Shown here piece by piece: positions 1 to 9,619 of a DNA stretch of 39,413 nt (the stretch's first letter is position 1; every line of letters begins with the position of its first letter). The notes under the pieces were generated by a model. The model ran no database searches. It had not been told where the DNA came from and worked only from the letters and a program-made list of their open reading frames with translations. The stretch is from Bradyrhizobium genomosp. I (2014) (GTDB taxonomy: Bacteria; Pseudomonadota; Alphaproteobacteria; Rhizobiales; Xanthobacteraceae). Both the position numbers and the translations under genes were made by a program. The stretch is from assembly GCF_000261685.1 (NCBI RefSeq), contig NZ_AJQE01000015.1:1-39413 (forward strand), written 5' to 3'.

Positions 1-778
1 CAAGCTGGAGGCCGAGATCGGCGCGCCGCTGTTCCGCCGCGGCACCCGTGGCATGGACCTGACGGAGGCAGGCCAGGCGCTGCTGGCGCGCGCAAGCGAG
101 GCGCTGGCGCTGGCCGTCGACGGCGCCGAAGCCGCGCGCGCGGTCGCCGCCGGCAAGCGCGGGCGGCTCTCGGTCGGCTATATGTTCGTGCTGGCGAATG
201 CGATGCTGCCGCGGCTCATCCCCGAGCTACGCCGCTCGGTTCCCGGCGTCGACCTTGAATTCGCCGAGCTCAGCGCATCGACGCGCGAGGCCCGGGTGCT
301 CGATCGCAGCGTCACGGTTGCGCTGTGCATGCCGGCCATCAACCATCCCGAAATCCAGGTGGCGAGGATCGGTGCGCAACGCTTCATGCTGGCGATGCCG
401 AGCAGCTCGCCGCTCGCCCGCCTGGGCTCCGTGCCGATGGCCCGGTTGAATGGCCGTCCGCTGATCGCGCTGCCGCATCCGGACCACGGTCCCGCATCGT
501 CGGCCGTGGTCCCCCTGTTGCGCCGGCACCAGGTGGTGATGCCGATCGCGAGCCGGGTGGAGACGGTGCATTCGGCGATGAGCCTCGTGCTGGCCGGCGA
601 AGGCCTCGCCATCCTGCCGGCCTGCGCGCAGCTCGGCGCCCCGCGCGGCATCGTGTTCAGGCCGCTGCGCGATGCCACCGACTCCCTCGACATCGCGGTG
701 TGCTGGCGGCGCGATTCCCAGAGCCCACTGATCGGGACCTTCATCAAATGCGCCGAGAAAGCCGTCGCGCGGATGTGA
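1..778 (+). CDS. LysR-family transcriptional regulator, 5' end missing
   Basis: The reading frame is open from the window edge (frame starting at base 2), so the gene begins outside. The first residues visible, KLEAEIGAPLFRRGTRGMDL followed by TEAGQALL, are the second half of a LysR winged helix-turn-helix (LExxxGxPLFxRxxxxxxLTEAG). A typical LysR effector-binding domain follows, starting around RGRLSVGYMFVLANAMLPRL and continuing through two alpha/beta subdomains to the stop. About 20 N-terminal residues are missing compared with a normal LysR of about 300 residues. The gene ends 7 bp before the convergent fructokinase gene. LysR proteins usually control a divergent or adjacent operon, but the likely target lies outside the window, so the effector cannot be inferred. 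The family call is firm; the specificity is unknown. Confidence 0.93.
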   Translation, partial: KLEAEIGAPLFRRGTRGMDLTEAGQALLARASEALALAVDGAEAARAVAAGKRGRLSVGYMFVLANAMLPRLIPELRRSVPGVDLEFAELSASTREARVLDRSVTVALCMPAINHPEIQVARIGAQRFMLAMPSSSPLARLGSVPMARLNGRPLIALPHPDHGPASSAVVPLLRRHQVVMPIASRVETVHSAMSLVLAGEGLAILPACAQLGAPRGIVFRPLRDATDSLDIAVCWRRDSQSPLIGTFIKCAEKAVARM

Positions 779-785
779 GGCGGTG

Positions 786-1721
786 CTACCAGCTCCAATT
801 GATCTCGCGGCTCCAGGGCGGATCGGCGCCCGGGCGCGTGCAGGTCAGGCCGGCGCAATTGGCGGCAAAGGAAAGCGCGCGGCGGAGCTCGTCGGCACCG
901 ATGTCATCGAGCCGCGCGCGCGCAAGACGTTGCTGCTTGTGCAGGGCAAACAGCAGCGCCGCCTGAAAGCTGTCGCCTGCCCCGATCGTGTCGGCGACCT
1001 CGACCCTGGGCGCCTCCACCTCGATCTGCCCTGCCCTTGCGTGCCAGGCGACCGCGCCATTGTTGCCGCGAGTAATGACGACGAGGCTGGTGCCCTGTCC
1101 GAGCAGCGCGCTCGCGCGCAGCGGATATGGCTCGTCGCCGAAGAGATAGGCGAAATCGACGTCCGACATCTTGATGAGATCCGCGCTGGCGGCGAAGCCG
1201 GCCATGCACGCGAGATAGGACGGCTTGTCCTTGACCAGATTGGGGCGGCAGTTCGGATCGAAGGAAATCGTGGACGTCGCCCGCGCGTCTGCGATCAGCG
1301 CCTTGGTCTCGGCCGCGCCCCGGTCGTTGACCAGCGTGGTCGAGCCGACATGGAGCGCTTCGACCGTGTCGAACGGAATTGTCCCGCGTCGGTAAGTCCA
1401 ATTCCGCGTCGCGGTCTCGGCATCGTAGAATGCGTAATGCGACTCGCCCGCGACGATGCGGACGAAGGCGAGCGTGGTCTGGTGATCGCTGCGGGCGGCG
1501 AGACTGATATCGACCCTGGAGGCCGTGGCATGTTCGGCGATCATCCGCCCGAACAGGTCGGTCGAGATGCCGCCGACAAAACCGGCCGGCGCGCCCAGCC
1601 GCGCCATTCCGATCGCGACATTGAGGCAGGAACCGCCGACCGCCGGCATCACGGCCTCACGCCCGTCGACGTTTCGCGTCGGCACGAAATCGATCAGCGC
1701 ATCGCCGCAGGCAATCAGCAT
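786..1721 (-). CDS. frk: PfkB-family sugar kinase, probable fructokinase
   Basis: A ribokinase/PfkB-fold kinase of 311 residues that would phosphorylate a ketose such as fructose with ATP in the cytoplasm. It shows the N-terminal PfkB signature region (GGSCLNVAIGMARLGAPAGF) and the C-terminal catalytic and anion-hole motif DTIGAGDSFQAALL, whose Asp is the catalytic base. I chose the ATG at 1721, which has AGAGG about 9 nt upstream, rather than the TTG at 1730; the latter would overlap the stop of the upstream FGGY kinase gene. It is the last gene of the polyol operon, starting 5 bp after that kinase. In smo/mtl operons of Rhodobacter and rhizobia a fructokinase handles the fructose made from mannitol or sorbitol, which supports the name. 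Ribokinase or 2-keto-3-deoxygluconate kinase activity is not excluded by sequence alone. Confidence 0.88.
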   Translation of the reverse strand: MLIACGDALIDFVPTRNVDGREAVMPAVGGSCLNVAIGMARLGAPAGFVGGISTDLFGRMIAEHATASRVDISLAARSDHQTTLAFVRIVAGESHYAFYDAETATRNWTYRRGTIPFDTVEALHVGSTTLVNDRGAAETKALIADARATSTISFDPNCRPNLVKDKPSYLACMAGFAASADLIKMSDVDFAYLFGDEPYPLRASALLGQGTSLVVITRGNNGAVAWHARAGQIEVEAPRVEVADTIGAGDSFQAALLFALHKQQRLARARLDDIGADELRRALSFAANCAGLTCTRPGADPPWSREINWSW

Positions 1722-1726
1722 CTCCC

Positions 1727-3370
1727 TCAACCTCTCGCGACGCTGCGCATCGCGGCACGGCTGCCGCGATCGACCTCGCGCAGCAGCTTGTAGACCTCGC
1801 GTTTCCGGGCATGAAAGGCCGCCATGTCAGGCACAGTCGGCTCGCTCTTGCGTCCCAGCGCCGACATCCTGGCCATGGTCTCGCCGATGGTGGCATAGGC
1901 ACCGCCGGCCACCGCCCCCAGCATCGCGGCGCCCAGCAGCACCGGCTCCTTGGTCTGCGGCAGCGCGACCGTGAGGCCCGTGGTGTCGGCCATGATCTGC
2001 CGCACCAAAGGACTGCGGCTGGCACCGCCGCCCATGATCATGATGTTCGAGCGCACGCCATGCGCGGCAAAGGCCTCGATCACCTCGGCGAGACCATAGG
2101 CGAGCCCGCACAGACCGGCGACGAACAGGCGCTCCATCGAGGCGATGTCGGTGTCGAGATCGAGGCCGGCGATCACCGCGCGCGTGTCAGGGTCGGCATA
2201 GGGAGAGCGGTTGCCGATGAATTCGGGCAGCACGTGGAGGTGACGCGCGAGCAGCGCGGCACGGCTGGCATCGCCGGCCCGCGCGATGATGCGGCGCTCG
2301 AGGAAATCGATGAGGTCGAGACCTTCGCTCCGTGCCGCCGCGCTCGCCTCGGCATGGCCGGGATGCGACTTGAGCAGATGGTTGATCGCCGCGCCCGCGG
2401 CCGACTGGCCGCCCTCGTTGAGCCAGAAGTCCGGGACCATGCCGGAGTAATAAGGTCCCCACACTCCCGGCACGAAACATGGATCCTTCGTCGTCGCCAT
2501 GATGCAGGCCGATGTTCCCATGATGTAGGCGAGACGGTCGCTCACATCGCCCGCCCCGCCCGCCCCATCGCGTCCGCCGATCGCGCCGATGCCGCCGGCA
2601 TGGGCATCGATCAGCGACGCGCCGACCGGCGTGCCGGGTGCAAGGCCGAGCTCGGCCGCGGCGGCGCGCGTGAGGCCTGCGCCGAGCCGCGTGCCGGGTG
2701 CGACGATCTCGGTGCCGATGCGCGCGTAGTTCTCGGCGACGAAGTCGGACAGCCCGATGCGCTTGAAGAACGGCGCACTCCAGCCACCATCATGGGCGAG
2801 GTAGTTCCACTTGCAGGTGACGGTGCAGGTCGAACGCTGCAGCGAACCGGTCGCGCGCCAGGTCAAATAATCCGCGAGATCGAAGAAGTGCCCGGCGGCG
2901 TCGAAGCTCACGCGAAGATGCCGCTTCAGCCATAGCAGCTTCGGCATCTCCATCTCCGGCGAGATCGAGCCGCCGACGTAGCGCAGCACCGCATCCTCGG
3001 TCTCGTTGATCAGTCGCGCTTCGGCCGTGGCTCGGTGATCCATCCAGACGATGACGTTGCGCTGCTTGTCGCGGGATGCGCTGACGGTGAGCGGCTCGCC
3101 TTGCTTATCGAGCACGACCAGCGAGCAGGTGGCGTCGAAGCCGATGCCGCCGACGCCGTCAGGCGTGATGCCGGCCTCCGTCATTGCGGCGCGTACCGAT
3201 GCCGCGCAGGCGTCCCAAATGTCCTGGGACGACTGCTCGACGATATCGCCGGCCTCGTGCCAGATCCGGATCGGGTGTCGTGCCATCGCGAGCAGCGTGC
3301 CGGCGTCGTCAAACACCCCAGCCCGCGTGCTCATGGTCCCCACGTCGACGCCAATATACACTCGCGGCAT
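1727..3370 (-). CDS. FGGY carbohydrate kinase, D-ribulokinase (TCSLV type)
   Basis: A 547-residue FGGY kinase of the ribulokinase subgroup, predicted to convert D-ribulose to D-ribulose 5-phosphate with ATP. The N-terminal phosphate-binding motif is YIGVDVGTMSTRAGVF (residues 5-20). TCSLV is at residues 81-85, in the context GIGFDATCSLVVLD; this motif is described as the signature of eukaryotic and bacterial D-ribulokinases related to yeast YDR109C. GGSISPEMEMPKLLWLK follows, also typical of this subgroup, and the C-terminal actin-like domain has IMIMGGGASRSPLVRQIMAD. Bacterial xylulokinases are usually near 480-500 residues, so the length also favours ribulokinase. The ATG at 3370 is preceded by GGGAGC. 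It lies 39 bp after the SDR dehydrogenase gene, which would supply the ketose. L-ribulose or xylulose as substrate cannot be ruled out without an assay. Confidence 0.9.
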   Translation of the reverse strand: MPRVYIGVDVGTMSTRAGVFDDAGTLLAMARHPIRIWHEAGDIVEQSSQDIWDACAASVRAAMTEAGITPDGVGGIGFDATCSLVVLDKQGEPLTVSASRDKQRNVIVWMDHRATAEARLINETEDAVLRYVGGSISPEMEMPKLLWLKRHLRVSFDAAGHFFDLADYLTWRATGSLQRSTCTVTCKWNYLAHDGGWSAPFFKRIGLSDFVAENYARIGTEIVAPGTRLGAGLTRAAAAELGLAPGTPVGASLIDAHAGGIGAIGGRDGAGGAGDVSDRLAYIMGTSACIMATTKDPCFVPGVWGPYYSGMVPDFWLNEGGQSAAGAAINHLLKSHPGHAEASAAARSEGLDLIDFLERRIIARAGDASRAALLARHLHVLPEFIGNRSPYADPDTRAVIAGLDLDTDIASMERLFVAGLCGLAYGLAEVIEAFAAHGVRSNIMIMGGGASRSPLVRQIMADTTGLTVALPQTKEPVLLGAAMLGAVAGGAYATIGETMARMSALGRKSEPTVPDMAAFHARKREVYKLLREVDRGSRAAMRSVARG

Positions 3371-3409
3371 TGTCGCTCCCGGAAGCTCTCGTCAATTTTG
3401 ACGGTAAGC

Positions 3410-4183
3410 CTACCAGCAAGTGTAGCCGCCATCCACCAGCACGATGCTGCCGGTCATCAGGCTCGCGGCGTCCGAAGCGAGAAACAGCACGACGGAGGCG
3501 ATCTCCTCGACCTGCCCCATCCGCGCCATCGGAGTTCCACCGATCCAGGCGTCGTACATTTTCGGATTGCTTTTCACGAAGGCATTGAGCGGCGTTTCGA
3601 TATAGGTCGGCGCCACCGCGTTGACACGGATGCCGCGCGCGCCCCATTCGGCGGCCAGCGACTTGGTCAGATGGTGCACGGCGGCCTTGGAGGCGTTGTA
3701 GAAGCACTGCTCCTGCGGCTTGTTGACGATGAAGCCGGACATCGAGCCGACATTGACGATGGCGCCGCTCCTGGCCTTGAGCATGTGCTTGCCGAACTCG
3801 CGGCAGCACCAGAAGGTGCCGTTGAGATTGACGTCGATGACGTTGAGCCAGTGCTCGTCGGTCACGGTCTCGGCCGGGGTCTCGCTGCGGGCGATGCCGG
3901 CATTGTTGACGAGGATGTCGACCTTGCCGTGACGGGCGACGAGGTCGTTCGCCACTTCCGCCACGCGTTTGGTGTCGGTGACGTCCATGATCGCAGTCTC
4001 GATGTCAAAGCCCTTCGCCTTCAAGCCGGCCTTGGCGCTGTCGGCGACCTTGCTGTCACGGTCGCCGATGATGACCCTGGCCCCGGCCTCGGCCAGCGCC
4101 TCCGCGCAGCCAAGGCCGATGCCCTGCCCGCCGCCGGTGATGAACGCGGTCTTGCCGTTCAGCTTGAATTTTTCCAGGTACAT
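3410..4183 (-). CDS. SDR-family polyol dehydrogenase
   Basis: A classical short-chain dehydrogenase of 257 residues. The Rossmann motif TGGGQGIG is at residues 16-23. An Asp (D41) at the end of the second strand predicts NAD rather than NADP. NNAG is at 93-96, and the catalytic residues are Ser (147 or 149), Tyr162 and Lys166 (YNASK). The C terminus VDGGYTCW resembles galactitol and arabinitol dehydrogenases of Rhodobacter. It should oxidise a sugar alcohol delivered by the neighbouring smo transporter to a ketose, which the two kinases downstream would phosphorylate. The ATG at 4183 has GGAAAG upstream. Paired with the TCSLV ribulokinase, the most likely products are D-ribulose (from ribitol or D-arabitol) or D-fructose. 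This is an operon-based inference; the protein family itself is certain. Confidence 0.9.
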   Translation of the reverse strand: MYLEKFKLNGKTAFITGGGQGIGLGCAEALAEAGARVIIGDRDSKVADSAKAGLKAKGFDIETAIMDVTDTKRVAEVANDLVARHGKVDILVNNAGIARSETPAETVTDEHWLNVIDVNLNGTFWCCREFGKHMLKARSGAIVNVGSMSGFIVNKPQEQCFYNASKAAVHHLTKSLAAEWGARGIRVNAVAPTYIETPLNAFVKSNPKMYDAWIGGTPMARMGQVEEIASVVLFLASDAASLMTGSIVLVDGGYTCW

Positions 4184-4213
4184 GGTCGTCTTTCCGTCTC
4201 TTGCCGTTTCTTG

Positions 4214-5221
<1,008 letters not shown>

Positions 5222-5235
5222 GATCCGGCAGCCCC

Positions 5236-6066
5236 CTACTTCACCGCGCCAAAAGTGAGCCCGCGCACGAGCTGCTTCTGGCTGAACCAACCGAGGACGA
5301 GAATCGGCGCGATCGCCAGCGTGGACGCCGCCGACAGCTTCGCCCAGAACAGCCCTTCCGGACTGGAATAGGACGCGATGAACGTGGTGAGCGGCGCCGC
5401 ACTCGAGGTCGACAGGTTCAGCGTCCAGAACGCCTCGTTCCAGGCCAGTATCAAATTGAGCAACAAGGTCGATGCGAGCCCCGGAATCGCCATCGGCGTC
5501 AGCACGTAGACGAGCTCGCGGCCGATGGTGGCGCCGTCCATGCGCGCGGCCTCCAGAATGTCGCGCGGGATCTCCTTGAAATAGGTGAACAGCATCCAGA
5601 TCACGATCGGCAGGTTGCCGAGGCAGAGGATGAAGACGAGGCCGATGCGGGAATCGAGCAAACCAAGACTCTTGTAGATCAGGTAGATCGGCACCAGCAC
5701 GCCGACCGGCGGCATCATCTTGGTCGAGAGCATCCAGAGTAGGATGTCCTTGGTGCGCCTGGTCGGCGAGAACGCCATCGACCAGGCCGCGGGAATGGCT
5801 ATCAGAAGCGCGATCAGCGTCGAGCCGCCGGCGATGATGACCGAGTTCATCGCGTGGTGGAAATAGTCGCTGCGCTCCTGCACGGTCACGTAGTTCTCGG
5901 TGGTCCAGTGGAAGAACAGGAAGGACGGCGGAATGGCAAAGGCCTCGAGCTCGGTCTTGAAGCTCGCCAGCACCATCCAGAGGATTGGGAAGAAGATCAA
6001 AAAACCGAACAACCAGGCTACCGCCGTCGATACCACCACCCGACGCGTCGTCGCCATGCGCGCCAT
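5236..6066 (-). CDS. smoG: Polyol ABC transporter permease (SmoG/MalG type)
   Basis: An inner-membrane permease of 276 residues with six predicted hydrophobic segments. It has the cytoplasmic EAA coupling loop ([20 protein letters not shown] followed by MAIPG) of binding-protein-dependent sugar transporters. The MalG-like N terminus ([19 protein letters not shown]) and C terminus ([13 protein letters not shown]) match this subfamily closely. The ATG at 6066 has GGAGG 9 nt upstream. It begins 3 bp after the smoF stop, implying coupled translation, and would form a heterodimer with that permease and dock SmoK. Family homologues carry sorbitol, mannitol, arabitol or related sugar alcohols. Confidence 0.92.
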   Translation of the reverse strand: MARMATTRRVVVSTAVAWLFGFLIFFPILWMVLASFKTELEAFAIPPSFLFFHWTTENYVTVQERSDYFHHAMNSVIIAGGSTLIALLIAIPAAWSMAFSPTRRTKDILLWMLSTKMMPPVGVLVPIYLIYKSLGLLDSRIGLVFILCLGNLPIVIWMLFTYFKEIPRDILEAARMDGATIGRELVYVLTPMAIPGLASTLLLNLILAWNEAFWTLNLSTSSAAPLTTFIASYSSPEGLFWAKLSAASTLAIAPILVLGWFSQKQLVRGLTFGAVK

Positions 6067-6069
6067 GCT

Positions 6070-6942
6070 TCAAGCCTCCAGGTTGCGGCCGACGATGCGG
6101 ACCAGGAAGAAGGCGACGATATTGGCGATCACCACCGCGACGAGGCCGCCCGCGGAGGCACTGCCGACGTCGAACTGGATCAGCGCCTGCGAATAGATCA
6201 GGAACGCGATGTTGGTGGTCTGAAGGCCCGGGCCGCCGCCGGTGGTGACGAAGATCTCGGCGAATACCGTCAGCAGGAAGATGGTCTCGATCAGGATCAC
6301 CACCGTGATTGGGCGCGCGAGATGCGGCAGGGTGATGTAGATGAAGGTCGAAACCGCGCTGGCGCCGTCCATCTCGGCGGCCTCCTTCTGCTCCTCGTCG
6401 AGCGATTGCAGCGCGGTGAGCAGGATCAGCGTCGCGAACGGCAGCCATTGCCACGTCACGATCAGGATCACCGCAAGCAGCGGCACATCGTTGAACCAGT
6501 CGATCGGCGTCAGGTGAAATAACGAGGCGAGCCAGGCGAACAGGCCGGATACCGGATGCATCAGCAGGTTCTTCCAGACCAGCGCGCTCACCGTCGGCAT
6601 CACGAAGAACGGCGCGATCACCATCAGGCGGACGAAATTGCGGCCGATCACCGGCTGGTCCATCAACAGCGCCAGCGGAATGCCGAGCAGGATGGTCAGC
6701 GCCAGCACCGAGCCGACCAGCACCAGAGTGTTCTGGAGCGAGGCAAGGAATGCGGGATCGGTGAGGAAGTAGCGGAAGTTTTCCAGCCCGACGAAGGATT
6801 CGGAACCGGGATCGAGCAGGCTGTAGTGCAGCGTCGAGAAGTAGATCGTCAGCGCGAGCGGGACGATCATCCAGACGAACAGCAGCCCGACCGCCGGCGT
6901 CAGGAGCGAGCGCGCAAGAAATTGCGTCTGCCGGGTCGCCAT
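6070..6942 (-). CDS. smoF: Polyol ABC transporter permease (SmoF/MalF type)
   Basis: The second inner-membrane permease of the importer, 290 residues. It has the MalF-like N-terminal segment [18 protein letters not shown], six hydrophobic segments and an EAA loop ([20 protein letters not shown]). I start it at the ATG at 6942 ([12 protein letters not shown]), which has AGGAG 9 nt upstream. An in-frame ATG at 6978 would place the start inside a strong stem-loop and lacks a ribosome-binding site. It follows smoE after the 6971-7004 hairpin and precedes smoG by 3 bp. Confidence 0.92.
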   Translation of the reverse strand: MATRQTQFLARSLLTPAVGLLFVWMIVPLALTIYFSTLHYSLLDPGSESFVGLENFRYFLTDPAFLASLQNTLVLVGSVLALTILLGIPLALLMDQPVIGRNFVRLMVIAPFFVMPTVSALVWKNLLMHPVSGLFAWLASLFHLTPIDWFNDVPLLAVILIVTWQWLPFATLILLTALQSLDEEQKEAAEMDGASAVSTFIYITLPHLARPITVVILIETIFLLTVFAEIFVTTGGGPGLQTTNIAFLIYSQALIQFDVGSASAGGLVAVVIANIVAFFLVRIVGRNLEA

Positions 6943-6970
6943 CCCTGGCTTCTCCTTTTCGGGGAAGAAG

Positions 6971-7004
6971 GCGGCCATCCATCCGGGGATGGGTGGATGG
7001 CCGC
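6971..7004 (-). repeat. Stem-loop between smoE and smoF
   Basis: Arms 6971-6984 and 6991-7004 are complementary over 14 positions with one mismatch, around a 6-nt loop. The structure lies 30 bp after the smoE stop and just before the smoF ribosome-binding site. There is no T-run after it, so it is not a textbook intrinsic terminator. Hairpins between a binding-protein gene and its permease genes (as in malE-malF) typically protect the upstream mRNA and lower downstream expression; that role is inferred here. Confidence 0.8.
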
Positions 7005-7034
7005 GAGTCTGAGCTCAGGAGGAAGAGCCCGGAT

Positions 7035-8348
7035 TCACTTGATGTAGCCGGCGCGCTTCATCTCGCGCTCGGTCGCCGATTGCGCCGCGGTCAGCGCGGC
7101 ATCGACCGTCATCGATCCCGCAAGCGCGGCCGAGAATTGCTGGCCGACCTGGGTGCCGATCCCCTGGAATTCGGGAATCGCAGCGTATTGCACACCGACG
7201 TAAGGAACCGGCTTTACCGTCGGCTTGTTCGGATCGGCCGCGTCGATCGAGGCCAGCGTCAGCTTGGCGAACGGCGCGACCTTGAGATAGTCGGGGTTCT
7301 GGTAGAGCGAGGTGCGCGTGCCCGGCGGCACGTTGGCCCAGCCCTCCTTCGACGCGACGAGCCTGGTGTAGTCCTTGCTCGTCGCCCAGGCGATGAACTT
7401 CTCGGCTGCTTCGGTCTTCTTCGAGCCGGCGGGTATCGCCAGATTCCAGGCCCACAGCCAGTTGGCGTTCTTGCCGAGCCCGGTGTTGGGCGCCAGCGCG
7501 AAGCCGACCTTGTCGGCGACCTTGGAGTCCTTCGGGTTGGTGACGAAGGAGGCCGCCACCGTGGCATCGATCCACATCGCGCATTTGCCGGCGTTGAACA
7601 GTGCCAGGTTCTCGTTGAAGCCGTTGGAGCTTGCGCCGGGCGGGCCGGCCTCCTTCATCAGATTGACGTAGGTCGTCAGCGTCGCCTTCCATTCCGGAGT
7701 GTTGAATTGCGGCTGCCACTTCTCGTCGAACCAGCGCGCACCGTAGGAATTGGCCATCGCCGAGAGGAAAGCCATGTTCTCGCCCCACCCCGCCTTGCCG
7801 CGCAGGCAGATGCCGTAGGTGCCGCCGCCCTTGTCGGTGAGCTTCTTGGCCGCGGCGATCACGAAGTCCCATGTCGGCTTCTCCGGCATCTTCAGGCCGG
7901 CCTTCTCGAACAAATCGGTGCGGTACATCACCATCGAGCTCTCGCCGTAGAACGGCGCGGCGTAGAGCTTGCCGTCGGCGGAGACCGCGTCCCTGATCTT
8001 CGGCAGGAGGTCGGCGACGTCGTAGTCGGCGCCGAGATTGGCGAGCGGCACCAGCCAGCCCTTCTTGGCCCAGATCGGCACCTCATAGGTGCCGATGGTG
8101 AGCACGTCGAACTGGCCGCCCTTGGTGGCGATGTCGGTGGTGACGCGCTGGCGCAGCACGTTCTCCTCCAGCGTCACCCATTTCACGCTGATATCAGGAT
8201 TTCTCTTGGTGAATTCGCTCGTGAGCCCCTGCATGCGGATCATGTCGCCGTTGTTGACGGTGGCGATGGTCAGGGTCGTTTCGGCCATCGCGGGGACGGC
8301 CAGCAGCAGGCAAGACGCGCCGCACACGGCGCCCAGGACATGTTTCAC
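7035..8348 (-). CDS. smoE: Polyol ABC transporter substrate-binding protein (SmoE type)
   Basis: A periplasmic solute-binding protein of the CUT1 family, 437 residues. I start it at the GTG at 8348, which has AGGGAGG 5 nt upstream and gives a clean signal peptide ([10 protein letters not shown] ... AVPAMA, cleavage before ETTL). A frame extending to 8429 has no ribosome-binding site and would put 27 non-signal residues in front. The mature protein shows the extracellular solute-binding family 1 pattern: [10 protein letters not shown] at the N terminus, [20 protein letters not shown] near residue 80 and [20 protein letters not shown] near 130. It follows a paired operator (8374-8407) and leads smoE-F-G-K. 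The polyol ligand is inferred from the dehydrogenase and kinases downstream. Confidence 0.93.
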   Translation of the reverse strand: MKHVLGAVCGASCLLLAVPAMAETTLTIATVNNGDMIRMQGLTSEFTKRNPDISVKWVTLEENVLRQRVTTDIATKGGQFDVLTIGTYEVPIWAKKGWLVPLANLGADYDVADLLPKIRDAVSADGKLYAAPFYGESSMVMYRTDLFEKAGLKMPEKPTWDFVIAAAKKLTDKGGGTYGICLRGKAGWGENMAFLSAMANSYGARWFDEKWQPQFNTPEWKATLTTYVNLMKEAGPPGASSNGFNENLALFNAGKCAMWIDATVAASFVTNPKDSKVADKVGFALAPNTGLGKNANWLWAWNLAIPAGSKKTEAAEKFIAWATSKDYTRLVASKEGWANVPPGTRTSLYQNPDYLKVAPFAKLTLASIDAADPNKPTVKPVPYVGVQYAAIPEFQGIGTQVGQQFSAALAGSMTVDAALTAAQSATEREMKRAGYIK

Positions 8349-8373
8349 GGTGACCTCCCTTAAGTCGCGCCTT

Positions 8374-8407
8374 TGAGCATATGCCCACGCGTTGAGCGCA
8401 TGTTCAA
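8374..8407. promoter_or_regulatory. Candidate SorC-type paired operator upstream of smoE
   Basis: CATATGCCCA at 8378-8387 is followed, after 5 bp, by TGAGC-GCAT-GTTCA (8393-8406). The first element extends to an imperfect palindrome TGAGCATATGCCCA (8374-8387). The two centres are 19 bp apart. The same arrangement, with the same spacing, lies upstream of the HAD-smoC genes at 10292-10325. It is 26-59 bp upstream of the smoE start codon. Binding by the SorC-type regulator at 8662-9612 is inferred. Confidence 0.65.
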
Positions 8408-8505
8408 CGCAAGGAAAGAGGATTGTCAAGCAGGCGGCGGGCGTTTGCGCAACTTATGAGTGCTGCGATGCGGGAGTGATGGAGTGGTGCCCCCTCACCC
8501 ACGGT

Positions 8506-8605
8506 GTCATGCCCCGCGAAGGGGCATCCAGTACTCCGTGCCGTCTATTGGTTTGCCTCAAGCCTGGCCGCGGCGTACTGGATCGTCCGCTTTCGCGGAC
8601 GATGA
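8506..8605. repeat. Palindromic intergenic repeat, family 1, copy A
   Basis: GTCATGCCCCGCGAAGGGGC followed by ATCCAGTAC opens the element, and TACTGGATCGTCCGC plus a TTTCGCGGACGATGA stem closes it about 60 bp later. Copy B at 34804-34912 has the same opening and closing blocks. The element fills most of the 313-bp gap between smoC and smoE; the rest is the smoE promoter region and about 100 bp in which I see nothing. I recognise this repeat type from Bradyrhizobium genomes. Confidence 0.75.
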
Positions 8606-8661
8606 TAGCGGTATGGGTTGATAGGTCGCCCACCTCGCGAGCGAATGGCGAGAGCTAGCCT

Positions 8662-9612
8662 CTACCGCTCCAGAATCGCCCTCGCCGTCGTCTCGTCCGT
8701 GATCAGGCCGTTGATCAGCTCCCCGCTCAGCGCCGCCGCGATTGCTGCCACCTTGGCCCCACCCACCGCAGCCCCGATGGTCGTGGTCTTCGCCGGCACT
8801 TCCGGCGGAATGCTGGTGAGGCGCTTGTTGGTGCCGGCCTTGAGCAGGCGACCCTTGGCATCATAGGCCCAGCCGGTGATCTCGCCGATGGCACCCAGCC
8901 GCATCATCTCGAACAATTCGTCGCGGGTGACGAAGCCGTCGACGTGCACCTGCGCCTTCTGGTCCATCTGGCCGATGCCGACGAGGCGCAGGTCAGCCCT
9001 GGCCGCGACCGCCTTCACCTTCGCGATCGGCTCGATGCGCACCATCCTGTTGCGCTCGTCCTCCGACGACATCAGGAACGGCAGCGGCATCGGGTAATGC
9101 CGCGCGCCGGTGCGGTCGGCGAGCCGGCCGACGGTGTCGTAGAAGCTCGCCGAGCCGTCGGCGGAGATGTTGCCGACCAGCGAGACGATCTGGTGATTGG
9201 GCCGGTCGATCGGCGTGACGCGCTCGACCGCAGCACGCACCGCGCGGCCCGTGCCGAGCGCGACGATGACGGGCGTCTCCGAGCGCAGCGTCGCGTCGAG
9301 CAGGTTGGCACAGCGTTCGGCGATGCCCGCAGTCGCCTGCGGCGCGGCAGGATCTGCCGGCACGACCTCGCAATGGACGAGGTTGAACCGCTCCTTCAGG
9401 CGCGAGGCCAGCTCCATGCAGGCGGCAATGGGATGCTCGAGCCGGAACGTGATCAGACGTTCGGCCAGGCACAGCGAGACCAGCCGCTGCGCCGAAGCGC
9501 GCGAGACCTGGAGCATCCTGGCGATCTCGTCCTGGGTGTGGCCGGCGATGAAATAGAGCCAGCCGGCACGTGCGGCGTCGTCGAGTCTCGACTTGTCGTT
9601 CTCGACGGCCAT
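8662..9612 (-). CDS. smoC: SorC-family transcriptional regulator of the polyol operon
   Basis: A 316-residue regulator with an N-terminal helix-turn-helix (residues 12-60; AGHTQDEIARMLQVSRASAQ) and a C-terminal sugar-binding domain related to phosphosugar isomerases. The latter includes VIVALGTGRAVRAAVERV, ISADGSASFYDTVGRLADRT and DGFVTRDELFEMMRLGAIGE, the pattern of the SorC/DeoR-central domain family. Such proteins sense phosphorylated sugars, here perhaps the ketose phosphate made by the operon kinases. The ATG at 9612 lies 7 bp after the HAD gene stop, so the two are co-transcribed. Two identical paired operators, upstream of the HAD gene and upstream of smoE, suggest it controls both its own transcription and the transporter genes. 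Repressor or activator mode cannot be read from sequence. Confidence 0.92.
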   Translation of the reverse strand: MAVENDKSRLDDAARAGWLYFIAGHTQDEIARMLQVSRASAQRLVSLCLAERLITFRLEHPIAACMELASRLKERFNLVHCEVVPADPAAPQATAGIAERCANLLDATLRSETPVIVALGTGRAVRAAVERVTPIDRPNHQIVSLVGNISADGSASFYDTVGRLADRTGARHYPMPLPFLMSSEDERNRMVRIEPIAKVKAVAARADLRLVGIGQMDQKAQVHVDGFVTRDELFEMMRLGAIGEITGWAYDAKGRLLKAGTNKRLTSIPPEVPAKTTTIGAAVGGAKVAAIAAALSGELINGLITDETTARAILER

Positions 9613-9619
9613 GCGGGCC

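Noticed and set aside
5222..6982. Upstream extension of the smoK frame through the permease genes, as if a 922-residue fusion
   Set aside because: The upstream part is an out-of-phase reading of smoG and smoF; MalK-type sequence starts exactly at the ATG at 5221. The same applies to apparent extensions upstream of yjfF (24952-26046) and galM (22273-22854).
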